64,000 nucleotides of DNA from Paraburkholderia bannensis (GTDB lineage: Bacteria > Pseudomonadota > Gammaproteobacteria > Burkholderiales > Burkholderiaceae). Under the pieces are notes generated by a model. It was not told the origin of the DNA and did no database searches. It saw nothing but the letters and a program-made list of their open reading frames with translations. Made by a program: the position numbers and the translations under genes. The stretch covers positions 595,327 to 659,326 of the forward strand of contig NZ_JACHBW010000001.1 in the NCBI RefSeq assembly GCF_014200455.1, read 5' to 3'. Below are positions 1-8,438 of this stretch, one piece after another. Each line of letters opens with the position of its first letter. Position 1 is the stretch's first letter.

Positions 1-1117
1 GCTCAACGGCATCTTCCGAAAGGCGTTCAATCGCAGCAGCGAGCCCAACGGGGTCCTCTGGCGCAACCACGAGCCCACGATGCAAAACGATGTCATGGAT
101 TTCGGTGCCGGGATTTGCCATCGCAATAACGGCACGGCCGCTCGAGAACATACCTGTGAGCTTTGAAGGCAGCACCAGATCAGCTGCGTCAGCGCGTTGA
201 GGCAGCACGTGAATATCTGCCAGATTGAGGAGATCATTCAAGCGCTCGACCGGCTGTAAATCAAGAAAACGGCAATTTCGCTCACCACCACAAACAGTGG
301 CAATCGAGGATCTCGCTGGGCCATTCCCACAGAACACAAAGAAGATGTCGTCGCGCGCCGAAAATCGAACGGCCACATTCGCGAGAACCTCAAGGCCCTG
401 CTTTGCGCCCATATTGCCAGAATAGAGCACAACGATCGCACCATCGGGGATATTGAGCTCAGCGCGCATCGGACTTTTCGTCGCCAACGGCTGGATTGCG
501 TCGACATCGGCCCAATTCGGAAAATGCACAATCTTCGAACGGACAACCCCCTTGCGAAGTGCGCGCTCGGCCATCTTGCTCGATATCGTTGAGATCGTAT
601 CGAAGCGCCGGAACAAGATGCGCTCAACGGCCAAGGCCGATCGCTTGAGAAAAGAGCCATTCAACATGCCGAGATTAAACGCTGCATCGACTTCGAAATC
701 CTGCACATGAAGCCATGCGTGAGCACGTGAGAGTGCCGCAACCAGCCATGCGGCTGGCGCGTTCATCAAGCTTGGAGCGACGCAGATGACCACGTTCGGC
801 CGCCAAAAAGCCTGCCGCAGCATGATGGGAAAACTTGAAACCGCAAAGCTCGCCAGATGCAGGATACGGCGCACGCCTTTCGGTCGTGATGGGACCCAGA
901 GAGGCGCACGGCAGATCTCGACGCCGTTGCTGTTCGTGTGCTCGTAAAAGCAAGCGGAGAACCCCTGTGCAATACGCCAATGCGGATAGTATGGGGGCGC
1001 ACAGATTACGCGCACCTCATGACCAACGCTGCTTAGCGCCTCCGACATTTCCGCCGTATATTTGCCGATTCCGGTAAGTTCCGGTGCGTAGTTGATTCCA
1101 TATATAAGAATCTTCAT
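1..1117 (-). CDS. WcaI-like family 4 glycosyltransferase, partial (C-terminus beyond window)
   Basis: An open frame of 372 codons runs from ATG at 1117 off the left edge, so the C-terminus is missing. The protein begins MKILIYGINYAPELTGIGKY, the usual opening of WcaI/WbuB-type GT-B glycosyltransferases. It continues with an N-terminal acceptor domain (PPYYPHWRIAQGF near residue 40) and a C-terminal nucleotide-sugar domain (VVLYSGNMGAKQGLEV, then HVLPQRADAADLVLPSK). It should add a sugar to the lipid-linked EPS repeat unit at the cytoplasmic membrane face. It is the last visible gene of the EPS operon, about 200 bp after the acetyltransferase gene, with only a weak ribosome site. The exact sugar cannot be told from sequence. 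Confidence 0.85.
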   Translation of the reverse strand, partial: MKILIYGINYAPELTGIGKYTAEMSEALSSVGHEVRVICAPPYYPHWRIAQGFSACFYEHTNSNGVEICRAPLWVPSRPKGVRRILHLASFAVSSFPIMLRQAFWRPNVVICVAPSLMNAPAAWLVAALSRAHAWLHVQDFEVDAAFNLGMLNGSFLKRSALAVERILFRRFDTISTISSKMAERALRKGVVRSKIVHFPNWADVDAIQPLATKSPMRAELNIPDGAIVVLYSGNMGAKQGLEVLANVAVRFSARDDIFFVFCGNGPARSSIATVCGGERNCRFLDLQPVERLNDLLNLADIHVLPQRADAADLVLPSKLTGMFSSGRAVIAMANPGTEIHDIVLHRGLVVAPEDPVGLAAAIERLSEDAVE

Positions 1118-1317
1118 GTTTTTTGACTTGCAATTACCCCTGAATGGCACATCGATTTGCATTTATTGCGTCCGCTTCCCGAGATCAGCTTCAGCAGAGA
1201 AATTGGACACCGCGTTTACGCGCGAACACCCTTCGAGGCACCAACTTTGGACTAGAAAATGCTCAATAAGCCGTTGCGACGCGCTCCGAACGATAGGTTC
1301 GCTGATACGCTCGGTTA

Positions 1318-1884
1318 TCAACTGCTTGACGAAGCAGGCCGTGCTCGTTCGCCAATGAGCTTTGCTGGTACGCCTGCGTAGACCTTCCATGCCTCGGTCA
1401 GCGAACGCGTCACAACCGATCGCGCTCCGACGACAACTCCTTCCGCAACGAAGACGCCTGGAGCCACATAGGCCTCTGTACAAATCCATGCTCGACGCTC
1501 TACGCGGATGGGATTCGCAAACAACTGGAACATCGGATCGTTGTAATCGTGACTGCCTGTACAGAGGTGAGCACCTTGCGAAACTACGCTTCGCTCCCCA
1601 AGATAGATCACTGCCATCGAATAAAGTGTCACACCGTTGGCAACACCCGCAAAATCCTCCGCAATGATGTTCCAGGGCGCCCAAATCTCAACTCGCGGGT
1701 AAATGTGGACACCTCGACCTATTTTTGCTCCAAAGAGCCGCAGGAGCGCCCTACGCCAGCCGTGAAGCGGAACCGGACTTGTTCTGAAGAGCGTCACATA
1801 GCAAACACGCCAAACAAGGCGAGCCAAACGGTTGCATTTTGAAAACGACGGCTCTTTTGCGCCGTCTATACGTTGTCGAATCAC
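1318..1884 (-). CDS. WcaF-like hexapeptide-repeat acetyltransferase of EPS
   Basis: A 188-residue protein of the left-handed beta-helix acyltransferase family, closest in layout to colanic-acid WcaF. The N-terminal part (LARLVWRVCYVTLFRTSP) precedes hexapeptide turns (GAKIGRGVHIYPRVEIW, VVSQGAHLCTGSHDYND, YVAPGVFVAEGVVVGARSVV). The family's GSHDY motif supplies the catalytic His, and the end VYAGVPAKLIGER is typical. It probably O-acetylates the repeat unit from acetyl-CoA in the cytoplasm. The start is GTG. It lies 78 bp after the broken GT2 gene and 200 bp before the WcaI-like gene. Substrate position is unknown. Confidence 0.85.
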   Translation of the reverse strand: MIRQRIDGAKEPSFSKCNRLARLVWRVCYVTLFRTSPVPLHGWRRALLRLFGAKIGRGVHIYPRVEIWAPWNIIAEDFAGVANGVTLYSMAVIYLGERSVVSQGAHLCTGSHDYNDPMFQLFANPIRVERRAWICTEAYVAPGVFVAEGVVVGARSVVTRSLTEAWKVYAGVPAKLIGERARPASSSS

Positions 1885-1962
1885 TCTCGGATACCTTCGC
1901 GCTTTCCGGCGTTAGTCACCACCGCTCACTTCATTGCCCGATCCCTCGTCCCAGCGCCTCAC

Positions 1963-2784
1963 TCACTCCAGATTCATCGAGTCGATTTCATTTGCTTTTA
2001 GCGAGATGAGATATTCATAGAAGCATTGGAGGAAAGAATAATTAACCCCCGCAATCCCGTCGAAGAAAGCCCGTCTGACCAGCATCATGTAGATAAATTT
2101 GATGAATGGGCGGCACGGAATTCGATAGAACAATATCTTTTGATATCGCCTTCTTTCATTAAAGTCGGAAGTAAATATCGCACGCTTGATCGATGCATTC
2201 GCCAGTCTTGCTTCGACCAAATGTGATGCCTCCATCGTGGAATAGACATTGTGTTTCTGCACCCAATGCGAGATCCCCTTCGAAAATGGAAAGTGATCCA
2301 GATACCCGGATATAGGAGCGATCTCACCATCGACCGCCATTATTTCATTGACTTCCCGTTCGTACCGGACGCGCGCATGTCGAACAATCCTCACAAATTA
2401 CGGCGAAATCTGCGCATGCCTCAGCCAGCGATTCATGAAAAAATCACGGCGCTGGATGCGGCCGGCAGCAACAGCGGGAGAAGCCGTTTCTACGAAGCGC
2501 ATCAGCGCCTGACGCAATTCGACTGTGACTCGCTCATCTGCGTCGAGTATCAATAGCCATTCGTGCCGGTAGGGAAGTTCACGCAAGCCAAAATTTCTCT
2601 GTGACGCGAAACCGTCAAAGCGCCGCACGCGTACACTCGCCCCGTTCCTGGTGGCGATTTCAACGGTCTTGTCCTCGCTTTCCGAATCGAGGACCCAGAT
2701 ATCATTACTCCACCCGACGCTAGCGAGACAGCCCTCAATATCGACCTCCTCATTTTTTGTCAGGATTACTACAGAAATATTCAC
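1963..2784 (-). pseudogene. Family 2 glycosyltransferase (WaaE/KdtX-like) interrupted by in-frame TAA
   Basis: One continuous frame of 273 codons starts at GTG 2784 with CTGGAG about 8 bases upstream. It is interrupted only by TAA at codon 129 (2398-2400). The first part is a GT-A domain: MNISVVILTKNEEVDIEGCL, WVLDSESEDKT, and LLILDADERV, the metal-binding DxD region. It stops after RHAQISP. The same frame resumes with FVRIVRHARVRYEREVNE and carries the normal C-terminal half (GYLDHFPFSKGISHWVQKHN). Related enzymes usually have an aromatic residue where the stop lies, so a single Tyr-to-ochre change would explain it. The second half is distinctly AT-rich. As written, a 128-residue fragment without the acceptor half is made. 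A sequencing error or real loss are both possible. Confidence 0.8.
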
Positions 2785-2844
2785 AAATCAACTCCAGCGG
2801 ATCTTATTCAGGATGATCTCATTCGATCTCGATGCCCTTAAGAA

Positions 2845-4020
2845 TCAAGAGACCGCTTCTTCAAGTACGGCGTCCGGCCGCCCGGCGACGATCCGCAGAT
2901 AGCTTGATGCAACCCTATCGATATGAAACTTCTCGTTGAAGCATGCCAATGCACTGGCTCGCATCGTTTCCTTAGCTGGCGTCGACGTGCGAATCCAGTC
3001 TTGGAGTACCTCGATCACACCATCGAGCGTATCGCTTGAAGCGAAGCCCGCACCGTAATCAACGATTTCGCGCCAGATATTGACCTTATCTGTGATCAGC
3101 ACGGGCACGCCACACGCCAGCGCCTCGGCGACCGCGATACCGAAGTTTTCCTGATGTGACGGCAGACAAAACACATCTGCCGAGCGGATCAAGAGCCACT
3201 TATCTCTTCCTTGAATCATGCCAGGCCAAGTGATGTCCCGCTCGATACCGAGTTGCGTGGCTTCCTCGCGCAGTTGTGCAACGAGCCCACTATCGTCCGG
3301 ACCAGCGATCACTAACCGATAGTCATTGCGCAATCCCTCGATCGCCGCGAACGCACGGACCAGCAGGTCGCAACCCTTCTTTTCGTGGATACGTCCTAAA
3401 AACAGGATGATCTTTCGCCGGTCGCGTGCGTCTGACGGAATCACGATCTTTGCAGTGATTGGCGTGGCCGGCGCAGGTGCGGTACCGTAGACCGTGACAG
3501 ACTCGCTTGCGCGATACATCGGAAACGACGTCTTCGCGAGAATGCGCTCAGTCTCGCTCGTGAATACAAGCGATTTCGCCCGTTTCACCACGTGCCGCTC
3601 AATAGCTAGCCAATACAGCAGCTTCTTCAGGTACTTGACGGGGTACGTCCGGTTAAACCATGGATCGAGCATCCCATGCGAATAGACGAAATACGGGATG
3701 TTTTGACGACTCAGCACCAACATGACCGCCGCGCCATGAAATTGCCACAAGCCGTTCACCACCACCGCGTCATATTCGTCCGCGTGCGCCTTGAGCCACT
3801 GGATCAGCCTCAGATTGAACCGGTATTTTCCAGCCCCCCTGCCGAGCCGAATCACACGCTGGAATGCCCCGTCGGTTGGCGGGTTCGGCACATCGTCATC
3901 CAGGCAGGCGACATCGATGCTGTGACCTTGCAGCTTTAGTTGAGCTGCCAAACGGGTGACGCCTTCAATCGGGCCGCCGTTGGTCGCATCAATAGACGAA
4001 ATAACGTGAAGAAGCCTCAA
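2845..4020 (-). CDS. Family 4 glycosyltransferase of EPS assembly
   Basis: A GT-B glycosyltransferase of about 391 residues. The N-terminal domain starts LRLLHVISSIDATNGGP, the C-terminal donor domain has IILFLGRIHEKKGCDLLV, and the E-x7-E region reads SHQENFGIAVAEALACGVP. I prefer the TTG at 4020, preceded by AAGGTGA at good spacing and matching the usual start of homologues. Another in-frame TTG at 4062 would add 14 residues but has no ribosome site. The gene follows the next GT4 by about 50 bp in the same operon. It probably transfers a sugar, perhaps mannose or fucose given the GDP-sugar genes nearby, to the lipid-linked oligosaccharide. Donor and linkage are not readable from sequence. 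Confidence 0.85.
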   Translation of the reverse strand: MRLLHVISSIDATNGGPIEGVTRLAAQLKLQGHSIDVACLDDDVPNPPTDGAFQRVIRLGRGAGKYRFNLRLIQWLKAHADEYDAVVVNGLWQFHGAAVMLVLSRQNIPYFVYSHGMLDPWFNRTYPVKYLKKLLYWLAIERHVVKRAKSLVFTSETERILAKTSFPMYRASESVTVYGTAPAPATPITAKIVIPSDARDRRKIILFLGRIHEKKGCDLLVRAFAAIEGLRNDYRLVIAGPDDSGLVAQLREEATQLGIERDITWPGMIQGRDKWLLIRSADVFCLPSHQENFGIAVAEALACGVPVLITDKVNIWREIVDYGAGFASSDTLDGVIEVLQDWIRTSTPAKETMRASALACFNEKFHIDRVASSYLRIVAGRPDAVLEEAVS

Positions 4021-4068
4021 TTGTTCACCTTGATTCAATATCGTGTATCTGAACTTGCGCAATGTGCG

Positions 4069-5223
4069 TCATGCCGCCAGCAAGCGCCTGACCGCTTGTT
4101 CCATTCCAGTTTCACCAAACATTGCCTCGGCGCACTGCTTCGCCCGATCAATAGCCAGCCGGCTATCCCGGTACACTTCGGCCGCTCGTTTCAATGCCTC
4201 GAGAATCGACGACGTATCGCGTCCAACGACATGCAACGCATCCGTGATCTCGCCAAGGCCGATATCCGGCAAAACGGTCGACAACACAAGGCGGCCGGAT
4301 GCGACATATTCGATCACCTTGAACGGAAACACACCGCCGCCCATCTTGTCTATCGGGCTGTGGAGATTCAGGAGAATGTCGCAAGCGGCGATCCGCGCAA
4401 ACAACTGCTCCTCCGGTACGACACCATGGAATATCAGCGCGTTTAAGCGTTGCGCCGCGGCTTCGAAGGCGCCTGATAACGTGCCCGACCCGCACACGTG
4501 TATCTCGAAAGCGGAATCCGCGAGTTCAGCGAGAGCAAGTACCTTGTCTGCGCCTTTCTCGGCGTTCAGGCTGCCGAAATAGCCGACGATGAACTTTCCG
4601 CTCGCAGCATCCGTAAACGGATGCCGCTTCGCACAAGCCCATGTCAGCTTCGTCGACACCACTCCCGGGCATAGCAAGGTCCGGCACTGGCTTCGCTCAA
4701 CCTCACGCTCCTGCAGCGTTCTATTTACCGCCAGGCACAACTCGGGCTTCGGAAGCACATAGCGCCATGCGGCCCAGTCGAGCATGGATTTCGGGTGCAC
4801 GCCCCGCCTCGCCAGCACCCAGTCCTCGAACTCCAGAACTACGGCTTTCCCGTAGCGTCGCGCCAACGAGCGCGCAAGAAGCGACTCGAACGCATACGGG
4901 TTGTATACCCAGACAAGCGAAAGCACGCCGTGTTCTCCGATTTCCTGCGCCACGCTGTTCACTTCGAGCAGATTGAGAAGTTTTCCAACTGGCCGGAGCG
5001 GATAAGTACGCAGCGACAATTCCCGGATTCGTGATCCGGCCAGCGTCCATTCGCGAACGCTGCGACCCTGCCAGCCAGTTTCGTTATGTGCCGTGTTGAC
5101 GAGCAACACGTCGCGCGAAATCCGTGTCAGTAATTCAAGGAAGAATTCAATCTTCCTGGCGGCACCAAGACTTGCATGCTGAACACGGTCTGGCGGACTA
5201 TAAGCGGCAACGAATACGATCAT
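4069..5223 (-). CDS. Family 4 glycosyltransferase of EPS assembly
   Basis: A glycosyltransferase of about 384 residues with GT-B architecture: MIVFVAAYSPPDRVQHASLG at the N-terminus, FIVGYFGSLNAEKGADKVL in the donor domain, and FPFKVIEYVASGRLVLST, corresponding to the nucleotide-sugar binding loop. The start is ATG 5223 with GGGAGAG just upstream. A longer frame to 5277 would overlap the polymerase gene and has no family-like sequence. The call rests on these motifs and on position between wzy and another GT4 gene. It is expected to act at the inner membrane on undecaprenyl-linked intermediates. The specific sugar is unknown. Confidence 0.83.
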   Translation of the reverse strand: MIVFVAAYSPPDRVQHASLGAARKIEFFLELLTRISRDVLLVNTAHNETGWQGRSVREWTLAGSRIRELSLRTYPLRPVGKLLNLLEVNSVAQEIGEHGVLSLVWVYNPYAFESLLARSLARRYGKAVVLEFEDWVLARRGVHPKSMLDWAAWRYVLPKPELCLAVNRTLQEREVERSQCRTLLCPGVVSTKLTWACAKRHPFTDAASGKFIVGYFGSLNAEKGADKVLALAELADSAFEIHVCGSGTLSGAFEAAAQRLNALIFHGVVPEEQLFARIAACDILLNLHSPIDKMGGGVFPFKVIEYVASGRLVLSTVLPDIGLGEITDALHVVGRDTSSILEALKRAAEVYRDSRLAIDRAKQCAEAMFGETGMEQAVRRLLAA

Positions 5224-5251
5224 CTTTCTCTCCCTGAGTCGCGCAACGCGA

Positions 5252-6616
5252 TCAACGCGACATGACGTTTTCGCCACGCTGATCGAAGTCGATCGAGCTA
5301 GCCGTCATCTGTGGCGCGGTGGTTGTTTCGCGAAAGTCCTGCCAGAAAATCGTTCCAAAACCGATGAAGAACGACGTCAACAAAAAATAATGCTCAAGGA
5401 TATTTCCGCCGCTGAATGTGATTATCAGGATAATCAGCATTGCCCAGTATCGGATTCGTAGTCGTCGGCTTCTCTGCGGCTTGACCTTGCGGAGAAACGC
5501 GAACATCCCTGTGACAAACAGTAAAAGCCCGATTACACCGATCTGAAACGTCAACGTGATGAATCCGTTGTCGATCTGCCAGTTGAAACGAAACTGATTC
5601 GGATCGATTCCGTTCGCCTGCAGATACCCGATAGCGGTATTTGTCCCGATACCTAGCCCACGGCCGAAAAAGAGCTCACCTAGATCCGCACTCCCAAGAT
5701 CGGTCAGCGTCGACACTGCGTTGGCAATACGCCCTCCCTTCTCAAGCTGGGTGCCAACAATGTCCCCTCGGCCCGCCGCTGCCATCAGCGAAACATAGCC
5801 AACAACCGCGGCACTTAGCGCCAACGGAATCGTCATCACGGTGAGCAGCATCTTCCTGTGCTTCTCGGCGTGGTGCACTATCAATTCCCACCCAAGTACG
5901 CCAACCAGCAACGTAATCGACAATACGGCGAACCGAGTGCCCGATAGCAAAGCGGTGACAAACGCTGCCGCAACCAGCCCAATGCGCTGCCACGCAAGTG
6001 CGCGGTCTAGCATCACGCTGAAGATCGCGAGAGCCAAACCGAACATCCCTGCAATCCCTGCATTGCTGAAGAGACCCGTCACCCTGCTTTGCACGAGTGC
6101 AACACTCGACAGCGCGACACCGAGCGACGCCTGCTTATTGGCTACGTATACGTTCAGAATACCGAATGCAAGCAGCAACAAAATCAGCCGGCGCTGTACT
6201 ATCGGTGACTCTGGAAAACCCTTTGCCATCAGGAACAGACCGAATGAACAGTGCAACAACATCACCCAGCGGACACCCGCGAGCAGAAACAGCACCGGAC
6301 TAAGTTCGGCGATGAAGCCAATCAGCCCGAGCGACACGACCGCCATTATCCATAGAAAGTAAAACGAACAGATTGCAGCGATTTCGGCGGAACGCCGTCG
6401 CCGAATCATGGCGATTGGCCAAGAGGCACCGAATCCGAACACAAAAAGGTCCTTCAGGTATCGGGTCGGGCCTGCGCCATCCAGTGCGCTCGAATCGAGC
6501 GTCCACATCTGCACATTACCTCTAACGATCGAGTCAATTACGACCGGCGCGTATTGCGCCATTCCGACGACGAACAGCAATGCAACGATATATGCGAAAT
6601 AATTGCTCTTTCGCAT
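5252..6616 (-). CDS. wzy: EPS polymerase, Wzy/O-antigen ligase-like membrane protein
   Basis: A polytopic membrane protein of 454 residues with about ten hydrophobic segments, for example YIVALLFVVGMAQYAPVVI, VLFLLAGVRWVMLLHCSFGL, LVAAAFVTALLSGTRFAVLS and IGVIGLLLFVTGMFAFL. A long periplasmic loop lies near residues 280-350. This layout, with its place among GT genes and the presence of wzx, wza and wzc, identifies it as the Wzy polymerase that joins flipped repeat units in the periplasm. Wzy proteins have little sequence similarity, so the call is topological. ATG 6616 shares its A with the TGA of the upstream GT gene, indicating translational coupling. A GTG one codon earlier (6619) is also possible. 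Confidence 0.78.
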   Translation of the reverse strand: MRKSNYFAYIVALLFVVGMAQYAPVVIDSIVRGNVQMWTLDSSALDGAGPTRYLKDLFVFGFGASWPIAMIRRRRSAEIAAICSFYFLWIMAVVSLGLIGFIAELSPVLFLLAGVRWVMLLHCSFGLFLMAKGFPESPIVQRRLILLLLAFGILNVYVANKQASLGVALSSVALVQSRVTGLFSNAGIAGMFGLALAIFSVMLDRALAWQRIGLVAAAFVTALLSGTRFAVLSITLLVGVLGWELIVHHAEKHRKMLLTVMTIPLALSAAVVGYVSLMAAAGRGDIVGTQLEKGGRIANAVSTLTDLGSADLGELFFGRGLGIGTNTAIGYLQANGIDPNQFRFNWQIDNGFITLTFQIGVIGLLLFVTGMFAFLRKVKPQRSRRLRIRYWAMLIILIITFSGGNILEHYFLLTSFFIGFGTIFWQDFRETTTAPQMTASSIDFDQRGENVMSR

Positions 6617-7821
6617 CACATTCTCGCTTCCATCGCGTCTTTCACCAGCCCCCGGTATCGCGACCAGTTATAAACGTCCCGCACGAGTTCCTGACCGCGC
6701 GCACTCATCGCGGGGAACAGGTGCCGAGATTCGATTGCCTCCAGAATGCCTGCGCCAAGACTCATCGCGTTGTCCTGCACCTCGAACCCGCACACCCCGA
6801 CGACATCGTCGACGCCAGTGTACGGAGTGACGACCAGCGGCAAACCAAAACTCAGGGCTTCGAGACAGGCGAGCGACAGCGCTTCCGATAGTGCCGGCAT
6901 CACGAACAGATCGGCCGTTGCATACAACGTTCCAACTTGTGCATGGGGAATGTTGCCGTGGCTGATCTCTATATTGCGTAATGCCCCAAGTCCGCTGTAC
7001 ATCGATGCGAGACTCGGCGCGAACTCACCAAGTACCGAGATATGCAGGGGTTTGCCCCTCAACGCCGCGGTCCATCTGTCGCTCCACTCCTTGATCGCGC
7101 AAAGCAACAGGTGACCGCCCTTACGGATGCTATTGGCCCGCGCAACGATCCGGAAAACATCCCGATTGCGTAGAACAACGTTCGCAGCCGTCGACGATGG
7201 TGGGAAGAACGCACCATATGGAATCTTGTAAAGTTTTTGGGCCGATACTCCTCTGCTCAACAACGCGCGCTCGTAATAGCTCGACGGCACCGTCACCAAT
7301 TGCGCTTGTTCCAAGATCGCACGATTCTTGGATTCATCGTGGCGCGGCTCCGGAAGTCCCAAAGCACGATGATGCGCGCCGATTCGCGAGATAGCCTCAT
7401 CCGTCTGATTCGATATCTGATCGGACCAAATCCGGACGCCTGCGCGCACAGCCGCGTCGACCGTGCGCGGCATGTAATCCTGTAGCGTGACGAGCCATTC
7501 GAACCGCCCGGCCGACGCCGACACGTGATGCGCGGCTAGCTGGTCGAATGCGTCCCGAAATGCCGCGGGTCGCCCGCCAAGCGCGAAACGCAACATCGTC
7601 GCCGCAAACGGACAGTAGACGTCAGAGGCGCGCAGCGCCGCATGATCGTAGCCAGCTGCCCGGCGGCCGGCGTCCAGCGGAATCCAGGCCAGCAAGCCGG
7701 TCAGTCCCTTCCTGTAAAAAGGCGTCAGGAGTTGGATAGGCCGGCCGGATTGCGCAATTGCCGCCGCAAGTTCAAGCGCGTGGTGCTTGTACGGATGCAC
7801 CACAAGTACCTCTTTTCCCAT
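6616..7821 (-). CDS. Family 4 glycosyltransferase of EPS assembly
   Basis: A 401-residue GT-B enzyme beginning MGKEVLVVHPYKHHALELA. The donor domain carries FRIVARANSIRKGGHLLL and the conserved acidic region MPALSEALSLACLEALSFG followed by LPLVVTPYTGVDD. The frame stays open upstream to 8082, but that part lies inside the acyltransferase gene and is not family-like. ATG 7821 sits one base after the TAG of that gene, so I start it there. Its 3' end overlaps the start of wzy. It is likely a cytoplasmic-face glycosyltransferase building the repeat unit. The sugar is unknown. Confidence 0.84.
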   Translation of the reverse strand: MGKEVLVVHPYKHHALELAAAIAQSGRPIQLLTPFYRKGLTGLLAWIPLDAGRRAAGYDHAALRASDVYCPFAATMLRFALGGRPAAFRDAFDQLAAHHVSASAGRFEWLVTLQDYMPRTVDAAVRAGVRIWSDQISNQTDEAISRIGAHHRALGLPEPRHDESKNRAILEQAQLVTVPSSYYERALLSRGVSAQKLYKIPYGAFFPPSSTAANVVLRNRDVFRIVARANSIRKGGHLLLCAIKEWSDRWTAALRGKPLHISVLGEFAPSLASMYSGLGALRNIEISHGNIPHAQVGTLYATADLFVMPALSEALSLACLEALSFGLPLVVTPYTGVDDVVGVCGFEVQDNAMSLGAGILEAIESRHLFPAMSARGQELVRDVYNWSRYRGLVKDAMEARM

Positions 7822-7822
7822 G

Positions 7823-8434
7823 CTAATGTTCCAGCTTCGTCGCATTGTTAGCGCCAACCCAGGCTTCAAAAGGCGCGCTGAACAACACGGGATCGTACGC
7901 CAGTTCCCGCACCCGCTTTCTTGCGAGTGCCACCGCCGGGTTGCCGACGACAATCGTGTAGGGCGCCACATCTGAGCGCACAACGGCGCCCGCACCAACC
8001 ACCGCGCCTTCGCCCACATGAACGCCCGGTAGGATCGTGGCATTGGTTGCGATCCACGCGTAATCGTCGATCCTGATTTCACGCGAATACGTCCGCCACT
8101 GAGAATCGCCGAGTCCGTGCGATGCAGTCAGGATCCGGACGCCGTCGTTGATGACTACGCGAGAGCCGACGATGATCCCGTCGTGCGCCGCCATCGTTAC
8201 GTCCTGCGCGACGAAGCTGTGGGAGCCGATGCTGATGCGAGCCGGTGAGCCCTCTATCCTGAATCGATACACGACCGACAGCTCACCGATTTGCATGCCC
8301 TTCGCGCGGAGTCGTGCCTGGATAAGCGCCAGATGCACTAGCCTGCACAACATCAGCGTACGTTTGGCCCAGACCACCCACCAACGCCGCGAGCCAATCC
8401 GCGGCCGTTCCCGATGAACCCACAGATACTTCAT
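7823..8434 (-). CDS. Hexapeptide-repeat acyltransferase (WcaB/CysE-like) of EPS
   Basis: A 203-residue protein with a basic N-terminus followed by a left-handed beta-helix: ISIGSHSFVAQDVTMAAHDG, VVINDGVRILTASHGLG with the catalytic-type His, WIATNATILPGVHVGEGAVV, and the closing YTIVVGNPAVALARKRVRE. It is likely an O-acyltransferase using acetyl-CoA on an EPS sugar or precursor. The start ATG 8434 has GGGGGA upstream; the gene begins 4 bp after wzx ends and its stop is one base from the next start, so the genes are tightly coupled. The window has a second acetyltransferase gene at 1318-1884, so at least two acyl decorations are plausible. Confidence 0.83.
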   Translation of the reverse strand: MKYLWVHRERPRIGSRRWWVVWAKRTLMLCRLVHLALIQARLRAKGMQIGELSVVYRFRIEGSPARISIGSHSFVAQDVTMAAHDGIIVGSRVVINDGVRILTASHGLGDSQWRTYSREIRIDDYAWIATNATILPGVHVGEGAVVGAGAVVRSDVAPYTIVVGNPAVALARKRVRELAYDPVLFSAPFEAWVGANNATKLEH

Positions 8435-8438
8435 GTCT

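Noticed and set aside
1118..1317. Possible small gene between the WcaF-like and WcaI-like genes
   Set aside because: No start with a ribosome site and no family-like sequence; the overlapping long frame (1163-1684) is a shadow of the acetyltransferase gene.
7822..8082. N-terminal extension of the GT4 at 6616-7821
   Set aside because: These 87 codons lie within the acyltransferase gene and do not resemble a glycosyltransferase; ATG 7821 follows that gene's stop directly.
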